From contig JABDMU010000012.1 of assembly GCA_013001285.1 (NCBI GenBank), positions 1 to 33,846 on the forward strand: DNA of 33,846 nucleotides, given 5' to 3'. The translations under genes were made by a program, and so were the position numbers. Origin of the DNA: Flavobacteriaceae bacterium. Lineage in GTDB: Bacteria > Bacteroidota > Bacteroidia > Flavobacteriales > Flavobacteriaceae. This document shows positions 8,338-16,207 of this stretch, piece after piece. The notes under the pieces are model-generated. The model did not search any database. It was given only the letters and a program-made list of their open reading frames with translations, and was not told the DNA's origin. Numbering within the stretch: the stretch's first letter is position 1; each line of letters starts with the position of its first letter.

Positions 8338-8912
8338 TAGCTATAATAGATTATAATGCAGGTAATATAAGTTCGGTAAGGAACGCTTTAGATAGATTAG
8401 GATATGAATCTATAATTACTAGAGATAAAGATGAAATAATAGTTGCTGACAAAGTCATATTACCTGGTGTAGGTGAAGCAAGTTCAGCTATGCATTATTT
8501 GAATGAATATAACTTAACGGAATTAATTAAAGGTTTAGGTACACCAATTCTTGGAATTTGCTTAGGAATGCAGTTGATGTGTAACTATACAGAAGAAGGA
8601 GGTATACAATGCTTAGGCATTTTTGATACTAAAGTGAAAATGTTCCCTCCTGAAGAAAAAGTACCTCACATGGGATGGAACAATCTCGTAAATCTAAAAG
8701 GTGAACTTTTTGAAGGAATAAAGGACAATAATGATGTTTACTTTGTTCATAGTTACTTTGCTGAATTATGTCCATATACTTCAGCCGAATGTGATTACAT
8801 ATTACCATTCAGTGCAGGACTGCAAAAAAATAATTTTTATGCTACTCAATTTCACCCAGAAAAGTCAGCTGATATTGGGGAGCAAATACTTAAAAACTTT
8901 TTAGAATTATGA
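8334..8912 (+). CDS. hisH: Imidazole glycerol phosphate synthase, glutaminase subunit
   Basis: The class I glutamine amidotransferase subunit (192 aa) that supplies ammonia to HisF. The catalytic triad is visible: nucleophile C76 in GICLGMQLM, and H174 and E176 in QFHPEKS. The oxyanion strand is in LPGVGEAS. From this gene onward the operon becomes visibly more AT-rich (a sampled line near 8401 is 25% G+C against 47% near 8041), with more ATA, AGA and TTA codons, although gene order and 4-bp overlaps with hisB and hisA are normal. Confidence 0.97.
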   Translation: MIAIIDYNAGNISSVRNALDRLGYESIITRDKDEIIVADKVILPGVGEASSAMHYLNEYNLTELIKGLGTPILGICLGMQLMCNYTEEGGIQCLGIFDTKVKMFPPEEKVPHMGWNNLVNLKGELFEGIKDNNDVYFVHSYFAELCPYTSAECDYILPFSAGLQKNNFYATQFHPEKSADIGEQILKNFLEL

Positions 8913-9622
8913 GGCTTATTCCAGCAATAGATATAATAGATGGTAAATGTGTAAGACTTACTAAAGGAGATTATAACACAAAGAAAATATACAATGAGAA
9001 CCCATTAGAAGTAGCAAAAGAATTTGAAGCAAATGGAATTGAATTTCTTCACCTTGTAGATCTTGATGGGGCGAAATCCTCTCAGATAGTAAATTATAAA
9101 GTCTTAGAAAGAATAGCTACTCAAACCAATTTAAAAGTTGATTTTGGTGGAGGTTTAAAGTCTTATAATGATTTGAAAATTGCATTCGAATGTGGAGCAA
9201 ATCAAATCACCGGCGGAAGTATAGCCGTGAAGAATAGAGTGATTTTTGAAAGTTGGGTAACTCATTTTGGAGCTGATAAAATCATTTTAGGTGCAGATTG
9301 TTTGAATCGTAAAATTGCAACTGATGGATGGTTAGAAGGATCAGAATTAGAAGTATTAGACTTCATATCTGGATATGAGAAAAAAGGTGTGAAATATGTG
9401 ATTTGTACAGATATATCAAAAGATGGAATGCTACAAGGTCCATCAGTAGAATTGTATAAAGAGATTAGTCAAAGTACGAACGTTAATTTGATCGCGAGTG
9501 GAGGCGTTACAAATATTCAAGATTTAATACTATTGAACAAGATTGGATGTGAAGGAGCTATTATTGGAAAAGCAATTTATGAAGGGAATATATCACTAAA
9601 GGATTTACAAAAATTATGCTAA
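8909..9622 (+). CDS. hisA: ProFAR isomerase (phosphoribosyl-formimino-AICAR-phosphate isomerase)
   Basis: A 237-aa TIM barrel catalysing the Amadori rearrangement of ProFAR to PRFAR. It has the N-terminal strand [16 protein letters not shown] with catalytic D8, the phosphate-binding segment VDFGGGLKS, the second catalytic Asp near D130 (ILGADCLN) and the [12 protein letters not shown] signature. It overlaps hisH by 4 bp and hisF by 7 bp. Composition is AT-rich like hisH. Confidence 0.97.
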   Translation: MRLIPAIDIIDGKCVRLTKGDYNTKKIYNENPLEVAKEFEANGIEFLHLVDLDGAKSSQIVNYKVLERIATQTNLKVDFGGGLKSYNDLKIAFECGANQITGGSIAVKNRVIFESWVTHFGADKIILGADCLNRKIATDGWLEGSELEVLDFISGYEKKGVKYVICTDISKDGMLQGPSVELYKEISQSTNVNLIASGGVTNIQDLILLNKIGCEGAIIGKAIYEGNISLKDLQKLC

Positions 9623-10368
9623 AAAGAAGAATAATTCCATGTCTTGATATTAAAGATGGTCGCACAGTTAAAGGGGTGAATTTTGTAGGAATAAAAGACG
9701 CTGGTGATCCTATTGATTTAGCAAAAGTCTATGCTCAACAAGGAGCAGATGAGTTAGTTTTTTTAGATATTACCGCCACTATTGAGAAAAGGGCAACTTT
9801 GATAGAATTAGTGAAAAAGATTGCCGCTGAAATTAACATTCCTTTTACCGTTGGTGGAGGTATCAGTTCATTAGAGGATGCTGCAAAACTGATAACTGCC
9901 GGAGCCGATAAAATAAGTGTTAACTCCTCAGCAGTTAAGAATCCCGCTCTAATTAAAGAGATTGCTGATAAATTTGGGTCACAATGTACTGTAGTGGCCA
10001 TTGATACAAAGTTTGTTGATGATGAATGGATGGTTTTTGTTCATGGTGGTAGAACAATGACGCAATTAAAAACACTTGAATGGGCTAAGAAAGTAAATGA
10101 TCTGGGAGCAGGAGAAATATTATTAACTTCAATGAATAATGATGGTACAAAAAATGGCTTTGCTTTAGATATTACATCTCAGGTATGTGATTCGGTTAAT
10201 ATACCTGTGATAGCTTCTGGTGGAGCAGGTTCTAAAGAACACTTTTTAGAATTATTTAATACAAAAATAAGTGCTGGATTAGCTGCAAGTATTTTTCACT
10301 ACGCTGAAATATCTGTTCCTGAATTAAAGGACTATTTAATCAATCAAAATGTAGCAATTAGAAAATAA
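9616..10368 (+). CDS. hisF: Imidazole glycerol phosphate synthase, cyclase subunit
   Basis: The TIM-barrel partner of HisH (250 aa): uses ammonia from the glutaminase to convert PRFAR to imidazole glycerol phosphate and AICAR. Catalytic aspartates D11 (IPCLDIKDG) and D130 (VVAIDTKF) are in place, as are the phosphate-binding VGGGISS and the [10 protein letters not shown] stretch. It overlaps hisA by 7 bp; hisIE follows after 4 bp. Confidence 0.98.
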   Translation: MLKRRIIPCLDIKDGRTVKGVNFVGIKDAGDPIDLAKVYAQQGADELVFLDITATIEKRATLIELVKKIAAEINIPFTVGGGISSLEDAAKLITAGADKISVNSSAVKNPALIKEIADKFGSQCTVVAIDTKFVDDEWMVFVHGGRTMTQLKTLEWAKKVNDLGAGEILLTSMNNDGTKNGFALDITSQVCDSVNIPVIASGGAGSKEHFLELFNTKISAGLAASIFHYAEISVPELKDYLINQNVAIRK

Positions 10369-10372
10369 AATT

Positions 10373-10960
10373 ATGACTATAGATTTTAATAAAAGTAACG
10401 GTCTAGTACCAGTAATAATTCAGAATAACAACACATTTCAAGTTTTAATGTTGGGTTATATGAATGAAGAAGCATTCGAAAAAACTAAAAAAGAAGGTAA
10501 AGTAACTTTCTTCAGTAGAAGTAAAAATAGACTTTGGACAAAAGGCGAAAAGTCTGGGAATTTTTTAGAAGTAAAAAATATTCAGATCGATTGTGATAAT
10601 GATACCATCTTAATAAAAGCAATACCAGATGGTCCTACTTGTCACACAGGTTCTAAAAGTTGTTTTAAGGAAGAAACCTCAAAAGGATTTTTATATGAAC
10701 TAGAACAAACTATCAATAAAAGAATAGATGACGATGATGCGAATTCATATACAAATAAGCTGTTTAAAAGTGGCATCAATAAAGTGGCTCAGAAAGTTGG
10801 TGAAGAAGCTGTAGAATTGATAATTGAAGCAAAAGATGAAAATACAGATCTTTTTAAAAATGAAGCTGCCGATCTTTTATTTCATTACCTGATACTATTA
10901 AAAGCAAAAGGACAAACTCTTGAAAGTATTGAACAGGTTTTAGAACAAAGAAAAAAATAA
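10373..10960 (+). CDS. hisIE: Bifunctional phosphoribosyl-AMP cyclohydrolase / phosphoribosyl-ATP pyrophosphatase
   Basis: A 195-aa fusion carrying steps 2 and 3 of the pathway. Residues 1-105 are the cyclohydrolase (HisI): WTKGEKSGN (55-63), the metal-binding D73-C74-D75-D77 cluster in IDCDNDT, and C90 and C97 in TCHTGSKSCF. Residues 108-195 are the all-alpha pyrophosphohydrolase (HisE) with KVAQKVGEEAVELIIEAK (137-154) and NEAADLLFHYL. It is the last gene of the operon; no clear hairpin terminator was seen in the 132 bp that follow. Confidence 0.97.
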   Translation: MTIDFNKSNGLVPVIIQNNNTFQVLMLGYMNEEAFEKTKKEGKVTFFSRSKNRLWTKGEKSGNFLEVKNIQIDCDNDTILIKAIPDGPTCHTGSKSCFKEETSKGFLYELEQTINKRIDDDDANSYTNKLFKSGINKVAQKVGEEAVELIIEAKDENTDLFKNEAADLLFHYLILLKAKGQTLESIEQVLEQRKK

Positions 10961-11023
10961 GCGCTGTTCCAATGAATAAAAGGGGTGATTTTTAAACCAA
11001 TTCATGAATGAATGTAAAATAGA

Positions 11024-11031
11024 TATATTTG
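11024..11031 (+). promoter_or_regulatory. -7 promoter element (TATATTTG) of the T9SS propeller gene
   Basis: An exact TAnnTTTG match 61 bp before the ATG at 11093, predicting a leader of roughly 55 nt. No strong -33 element is visible. Confidence 0.5.
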
Positions 11032-11092
11032 CAATACTTTAAATATCTCTTCAATGTGCAATTGAGATTAACCTGATGCATTTCTATAATTT

Positions 11093-12949
11093 ATGAAACA
11101 AATTTACTTTACTGCTTTTGCATTCTATATTTTCTTTGTCTTTTCTGGTAACTTAATGGCCCAAACCACCGATATGGTTTCCGGACTCAATTATCCCAAA
11201 GGCATGGCCATTTCTGGAAATACCCTGTATTTTGCTGAATATTTAAGCGATAAGATCTCTAAGATCGATCTCACCGAGGCCAATCCCACACCTATTGATG
11301 TGGTCACCGGATTAAACAGGCCCTGGAGCCTCGTCCTCGATGCGAACATACTGTATTTTTCGGAAGAATTTGGCGGCAAAATATCCAAAATTGATATCAC
11401 CGAAAACGTTCCTACTCTTATTGAGGTTGCAACAGGATTAAACAGACCCTCAGGCATCGCCTTAAAAGATGGCTTCCTGTATATCGCAGAACAAAATGCA
11501 TCTAAGATCTCTAAAATAGACCTGAGTCAAAATACACCAACACCAGTAGATGTCTTAACAACGGATTTGTCCTTGCCTTATGAATTGGTGTTTGATGGAA
11601 ATGATCTTTACATTTATGATGTTGGCTTTCCGAAGATTGTAAAAATAGATATTACCGCTGCTAACCCCCTTCCGGAAAACATAGTCTTTAGCGAAGGATT
11701 TACAACACCCGTTGGTGGTTGGGTTGGATTGGCGATAAAAGATGGCATTCTGTATTGCGGACTGGATGGCAGCCAGAGTCTGGAAGAAGCCTTTGATGAT
11801 AATATTGTTAAGATCGACCTCAACAGTTCTCCTCCTATCATTCAAGATGCACTAACTGGCGTCTATCCTGGAAATTTCCTGTTTAATGGCGAAGATTTTT
11901 ACGTGTCACAACTGTTTCAAGGCATCATCACCAAGGTCGATCTCAATGCTTTACCGCCTACAGCTATTGATGTTGCATATTTAAATAGCGATCCTTCTGA
12001 ATTGGCATTCAAAGGCAACGAACTCTTTTTTGTGGATTGGCCTAATGATAAAATTGCAAAAATCGATATTTCAAATATTGAAGCTGGCGCAACAGATATC
12101 GCGTTTAATATTCAAAATCCGAGAGATCTCGTATTCAATGGCGATGATCTTTATATTTCTGATCTTTCTGCATTGTACCGCATCGATACCTCATTGCCAT
12201 CTACCACGCCAGAATTCCTTGGCAATACCAGTTCGCCTTGGGGCATGGCTTTAAAAGGCGATATGCTATACTTCACTGAATACGACAACAACAACAATGG
12301 ACGTATTAAAAAAACCAACATCACTGAAACGCCATTGTCCATAAGCACCATTGTCACCGGATTGGATGGCCCTGCGGGAATTGCATTCAAAGGAGACGAA
12401 TTATTTATCGCAGAATTTATTGGGAATAAGGTGTCTAAAATAAATGTTTCTGATGCCAATCCGATGCTTACAGACGTGGTGACCAATGTCAATGCACCGT
12501 TTGATGTCGCCTTTTTAAATGAACATCTCTATATTGGCGATACCATAGACAATAAGATCTATCGTTTAGATACCAGTCAAAATAACCCGCCTTTAGAAGA
12601 AGTGGTTGCTGAAGCCACAGTACCAGGTGGTTTGGCATTTTTGGGGAATGTCCTGTATATCTCTGAAAATGGAAAGATCACAAAATTTGATATGTCCTCT
12701 ACCCTTTCCACTGTGGACCATACCTATCCCAGTCTGAAGTTTTACCCCAATCCGGTAACTGATATCCTAAATTTTGAAAAAACAGCCAACATTAGTTCTC
12801 TTGAAGTATTCGATCTCCTCGGACGAAAGATCAACAGTTATGAGCTACAAAACGATCAGGCTGACCTCAGCAATTTAGATTCTGGGCAGTATGTCATCAA
12901 AGCATATAACGCTGATCAGATCTTTAATCTGAAGCTCATTAAGAATTAG
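11093..12949 (+). CDS. T9SS-exported beta-propeller repeat protein
   Basis: A 618-aa secreted protein of unknown function. Residues 1-24 are a signal peptide ending in LMAQ. Residues about 30-545 consist of about twelve degenerate 40-50-residue repeats of the pattern (N/D)xPxGhAhxGxxLYhxEhxxxKISKIDh, resembling NHL/SMP-30-like propeller blades; twelve would suit two six-bladed propellers. The last ~70 residues (from LKFYPNPVTD, with LEVFDLLGRKI and SGQYVIKAYN) are a type A T9SS sorting domain, so the mature protein is probably released or anchored at the cell surface. It lies after the his operon with its own promoter. GC is higher than in hisH-hisIE. No catalytic motif is apparent. Confidence 0.85.
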   Translation: MKQIYFTAFAFYIFFVFSGNLMAQTTDMVSGLNYPKGMAISGNTLYFAEYLSDKISKIDLTEANPTPIDVVTGLNRPWSLVLDANILYFSEEFGGKISKIDITENVPTLIEVATGLNRPSGIALKDGFLYIAEQNASKISKIDLSQNTPTPVDVLTTDLSLPYELVFDGNDLYIYDVGFPKIVKIDITAANPLPENIVFSEGFTTPVGGWVGLAIKDGILYCGLDGSQSLEEAFDDNIVKIDLNSSPPIIQDALTGVYPGNFLFNGEDFYVSQLFQGIITKVDLNALPPTAIDVAYLNSDPSELAFKGNELFFVDWPNDKIAKIDISNIEAGATDIAFNIQNPRDLVFNGDDLYISDLSALYRIDTSLPSTTPEFLGNTSSPWGMALKGDMLYFTEYDNNNNGRIKKTNITETPLSISTIVTGLDGPAGIAFKGDELFIAEFIGNKVSKINVSDANPMLTDVVTNVNAPFDVAFLNEHLYIGDTIDNKIYRLDTSQNNPPLEEVVAEATVPGGLAFLGNVLYISENGKITKFDMSSTLSTVDHTYPSLKFYPNPVTDILNFEKTANISSLEVFDLLGRKINSYELQNDQADLSNLDSGQYVIKAYNADQIFNLKLIKN

Positions 12950-12970
12950 GCGATTGAAAAAACAACCCAT

Positions 12971-12996
12971 AAAAAAAGCGCCCTATTCAGGACGCT
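12971..12996 (-). terminator. Intrinsic terminator of the NYN-domain gene
   Basis: On the minus strand AGCGTCC and GGGCGCT form a 7-bp stem (one G-U) with loop TGAATA, followed by seven Ts (12971-12977 as A on the plus strand). It starts a few bases after the stop codon of the NYN gene and may also slow transcription arriving from the left. Confidence 0.75.
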
Positions 12997-13000
12997 GCAT

Positions 13001-13780
13001 TCAACTCTTTTTTTTGGATGGTCGCCGCTTTGGTCGTTGCGCTCTTGGTTTAATCTTGACATAGATCAATTTGAATCGGCCGCGCGTACTATCTCGGGTA
13101 TCAATTTCAAATTTATTTATGGATTTAATAAGCGGTGTTAATTTTTCAAAACCATAATTTCTGGAATCGAAATTAGGTTGCTTTTTTTGAAGTAAACTGC
13201 CAACATCACCAAGGAATGCCCAGCCGTCATCATCGGCGAGATCTGATATGGTTGAAGAGATCAATCGAATGACCTTCGGCGTGATCTTATCGAATGTATC
13301 TTTACGTTTCGCAGCGGTATCTGTCGAATCTGATTCGCTCTCTTCAGCACGATACTTTAAAATTTCGATATAAATAAACTTATCACAGGCCACGATAAAG
13401 GGATCTGGTGTCTTCTTTTCACCAATTCCATAGACCTGCATCCCAGCTTCCCTCAATCGGGTTGCTAATTTGGTGAAATCGCTATCACTGGAAACAATAC
13501 AAAAGCCATGTACTTTTTCGGAATATAAAATATCCATAGCATCAATGATCATGGCCGAATCTGTGGCATTCTTACCTGTGGTATAGCTATATTGTTGAAT
13601 GGGTGTGATGGCATTTTCAAGAAGGACATTTTTCCATTTAGATAAACGCGGATTGGTCCAATCACCATAGATACGCTTTATGGTTGGATTGCCATATTTA
13701 GCAATTTCCTCCATCATTTCCTTGACATATGCCGAAGGGATATTATCGCCATCAATAAGTACTGCTAAATTTTTATCCAT
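13001..13780 (-). CDS. NYN-domain putative RNase with C-terminal OST-HTH-like region (LabA-like)
   Basis: A 259-aa cytoplasmic protein. Residues 1-140 are a NYN (PIN-like) nuclease domain: strand AVLIDGDN with D10 and D12, KNATDSAMIIDA (D74), and VSSDSDF (D99, D101), the acidic residues that bind metal in this fold. Residues about 165-240 (VIRLISSTI, GWAFLGDVGSLL, YGFEKLTPLIKS) look like an OST-HTH/LOTUS winged helix, a presumed RNA-binding module. The extreme C-terminus is strongly basic (PKRRPSKKKS). Family knowledge suggests RNA cleavage or processing; the target is unknown. Upstream the only promoter hint is TACCTTTA at 13810-13817 on the minus strand, one base off consensus. Confidence 0.85.
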   Translation of the reverse strand: MDKNLAVLIDGDNIPSAYVKEMMEEIAKYGNPTIKRIYGDWTNPRLSKWKNVLLENAITPIQQYSYTTGKNATDSAMIIDAMDILYSEKVHGFCIVSSDSDFTKLATRLREAGMQVYGIGEKKTPDPFIVACDKFIYIEILKYRAEESESDSTDTAAKRKDTFDKITPKVIRLISSTISDLADDDGWAFLGDVGSLLQKKQPNFDSRNYGFEKLTPLIKSINKFEIDTRDSTRGRFKLIYVKIKPRAQRPKRRPSKKKS

Positions 13781-13865
13781 TTGAAGTTTGACTGTTTTAA
13801 AATTTGAACTAAAGGTAAACTATAATTTCGATTCGTACAGTCTGAATTTAATTAATTGCCAAGTA

Positions 13866-14306
13866 TCAATCAATGATCTGTCCATCTTTAAATTTTAGAG
13901 TCTTTATTAGTTCGCCAGTATCTGAATAGTATAACCACTCACCTATTTCCTGCTGATCATTATTAAGCAATCCTGATTTTATAAGTCGTCCTTCACGGTC
14001 ATAATAATATGCTTGCAAAGCATTTGAAGCATTGAGCATATAAACAGATACCTTTAATTCACCTGACTCAAAGTATTCTTTTTTCTGAACGATAAAGCCG
14101 CTACGGTATTTTTCTATGGCACGAAGATTGCCTTCTTCAAAGTAATATGACCAATCACTTGAACGCTTCCCATTTTTTATGATGCCTTCGGTTTTCAGAT
14201 TCCCGCTATCATAAAAGGTCTTTACTTTATCTTGAGCCCTCCCATTTTGGAAAAAGCTAAGCGCAAGCACAAAAAAAATAATTCGATTAACTGATTGCAT
14301 TGTCAA
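13866..14306 (-). CDS. Small secreted MORN-repeat-variant protein
   Basis: A 146-aa protein with signal peptide (residues 1-25, ending GRAQ) and four or more repeats of the YxSGxLKxEGxxKNGKRxxxWxYY type, which is the MORN_2 / YwqK family pattern. Such proteins are often annotated as 'antitoxin YwqK', but nothing here supports a toxin-antitoxin role. Its start overlaps the 3' end of acs by 20 bp (14 bp if the second ATG at 14300 is used), so it is almost certainly translated from the same mRNA as acetyl-CoA synthetase. It could act at the envelope; function unknown. Confidence 0.75.
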   Translation of the reverse strand: MTMQSVNRIIFFVLALSFFQNGRAQDKVKTFYDSGNLKTEGIIKNGKRSSDWSYYFEEGNLRAIEKYRSGFIVQKKEYFESGELKVSVYMLNASNALQAYYYDREGRLIKSGLLNNDQQEIGEWLYYSDTGELIKTLKFKDGQIID

Positions 14307-16197
14307 TGATCTCTTGAACCACCTCAGGATTCAATAATGTACTGGTATCACCTAGATTGGTCGTTTCTTTGCTGGCCACTTTTCTCAAAATGCGTCTCAT
14401 GATCTTTCCAGAACGTGTTTTTGGTAGGCCATTGGTAAACTGAATGACATTTAATTTTGCAATAGGTCCTATACGATCTGATATCAACTGATTGATCTCC
14501 TCGCGCAGATTTTCATGGTCACGTCCTGCTCCCATCACTTTAAGCGTTACAAATCCATAAAGCGCATGCCCTTTAATATCGTGTGGAAATCCAACCACTG
14601 CCGATTCGGCCACTGCCTGATGTTCATTGATGGCATCCTCAATAGGTGCAGTTCCCAGATTATGTCCAGAGACAATTATAACATCATCTACACGGCCAGT
14701 AATTCTGTAATAGCCTACTTCATCACGTAGTGCACCGTCACCCGTAAAATAATTGTTTTTAAAGGTTGAAAAATAGGTGTGTTTATAACGTTTATGATTG
14801 CCCCAGATGGTACGTGCCATTGCTGGCCATGGGAATTTGATACATAACTTACCTTCTACCTGATTGCCTTTGATCTCATAACCCTGATCATCCATCAATA
14901 TAGGTTGAATTCCAGGTAAGGGTAAGGTTGCGTAAGTTGGTGTTGTTGGTGTGACATACGGGATTGGCGAAATCATAATACCGCCAGTTTCGGTTTGCCA
15001 GTAAGTATCTACTATAGGCGACTTTTTTTTACCTATATTTTCATTGTACCAATGCCACGCCTCTTCATTTATGGGTTCACCAACTGTGCCAAGTACCTTC
15101 AAAGTAGATAGGTTATACTTTTGGGTGAATTCGATTTTCTCTTTGGCTAAAGCTCTAATTGCTGTTGGTGCAGTATAAAACTGATTAACCTTATGTTTTT
15201 CAATGATTTTCCAAAATCGGCCATTATCAGGATAAGTTGGGACCCCTTCATACATCACTGTAGTTGCTCCATTTAAAAGTGGTCCATATACGATATAACT
15301 ATGACCCGTGATCCATCCAATATCAGCTGTACACCAATACACGTCATCTTCAGTATAAGAGAATACATTTTTAAAGGTATAGCCTGTATATACCATATAA
15401 CCAGCAGTAGTATGCACCATTCCTTTTGGCAGGCCTGTAGAACCAGATGTATATAATATGAACAGTGGGTCTTCGGCATCCATTAATTCGGGAAAGCAAT
15501 CGTTATAGGCCTTACTCAATAAAGGCTTCAGCCATTTATCGCGTTTCTTTTTCATTTTCACCTCAGCCATCGTTCGTTTTGCCACGAGAACGGTTTCAAC
15601 ATTCGGACAATCCTTCAAGGCTTTGTCTACTATTGGCTTAAGTTCAATAGTCTTTGCACCTCGGAAACCACCATCAGCCGTGACCACAATTTTGGCATCG
15701 CAGTCATTGATTCGTGTTGACAATGCAGCAGCCGAAAATCCGGCAAAAACAACTGAATGTATGGCGCCTATTCTTGCACAAGCCAAAACAGCAACGGCCA
15801 ATTCAGGTATCATAGGCAAATATAAGCACACCCGATCACCTTTATTTACGCCAAAATCTTTGAGAACATTCGCAAACTTACACACCCTTGTGTGCAATTG
15901 ATTATAGCTTATATGTTTTGCCTTTTCGTTTGGATTGTTAGGCTCGAAAATGATGGCTGTTTTTTCGCCTCGAATATGCAAATGCCTATCGATACAATTT
16001 TCAGTGATATTCAGTTTTGCACCTTCGTACCATTTCACTTCGGGTTTTTTAAAGTCATAACTGAATATCTCATCCCAGCGTTTGCGCCATGTAAAATGTT
16101 CTTCTGCGATTTCTTCCCAGAATAATTCAGGGTTTCGAATGGATTTACGATACACTTGAAAATACTCCTCAAGACTTTTTATATGATAATTACTCAT
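14287..16197 (-). CDS. acs: Acetyl-CoA synthetase (AMP-forming)
   Basis: Activates acetate with ATP and CoA to acetyl-CoA via acetyl-AMP, in the cytoplasm. The 636-aa protein has the usual length and motifs: phosphate loop TSGSTGLPKG (250-259), YWQTETGG with the acyl-pocket Trp400, YFTGDGA (483-489), hinge GRVDD (501-505) and PKTRSGKI with catalytic, acetylation-prone K598. In the SGHRLGTAE motif of the enterobacterial enzyme, this protein reads SGHNLGTAP, so Arg is Asn513. It lies 10 bp after the sodium:solute symporter and overlaps the MORN gene, which fits an acetate uptake-and-activation operon. Confidence 0.96.
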   Translation of the reverse strand: MSNYHIKSLEEYFQVYRKSIRNPELFWEEIAEEHFTWRKRWDEIFSYDFKKPEVKWYEGAKLNITENCIDRHLHIRGEKTAIIFEPNNPNEKAKHISYNQLHTRVCKFANVLKDFGVNKGDRVCLYLPMIPELAVAVLACARIGAIHSVVFAGFSAAALSTRINDCDAKIVVTADGGFRGAKTIELKPIVDKALKDCPNVETVLVAKRTMAEVKMKKKRDKWLKPLLSKAYNDCFPELMDAEDPLFILYTSGSTGLPKGMVHTTAGYMVYTGYTFKNVFSYTEDDVYWCTADIGWITGHSYIVYGPLLNGATTVMYEGVPTYPDNGRFWKIIEKHKVNQFYTAPTAIRALAKEKIEFTQKYNLSTLKVLGTVGEPINEEAWHWYNENIGKKKSPIVDTYWQTETGGIMISPIPYVTPTTPTYATLPLPGIQPILMDDQGYEIKGNQVEGKLCIKFPWPAMARTIWGNHKRYKHTYFSTFKNNYFTGDGALRDEVGYYRITGRVDDVIIVSGHNLGTAPIEDAINEHQAVAESAVVGFPHDIKGHALYGFVTLKVMGAGRDHENLREEINQLISDRIGPIAKLNVIQFTNGLPKTRSGKIMRRILRKVASKETTNLGDTSTLLNPEVVQEIIDNAIS

Positions 16198-16207
16198 GGT
16201 TGATTAT

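Noticed and set aside
13866-14306. MORN-type gene as the antitoxin of a toxin-antitoxin pair
   Set aside because: It has a signal peptide, overlaps acs rather than a toxin gene, and no toxin-like gene is adjacent.
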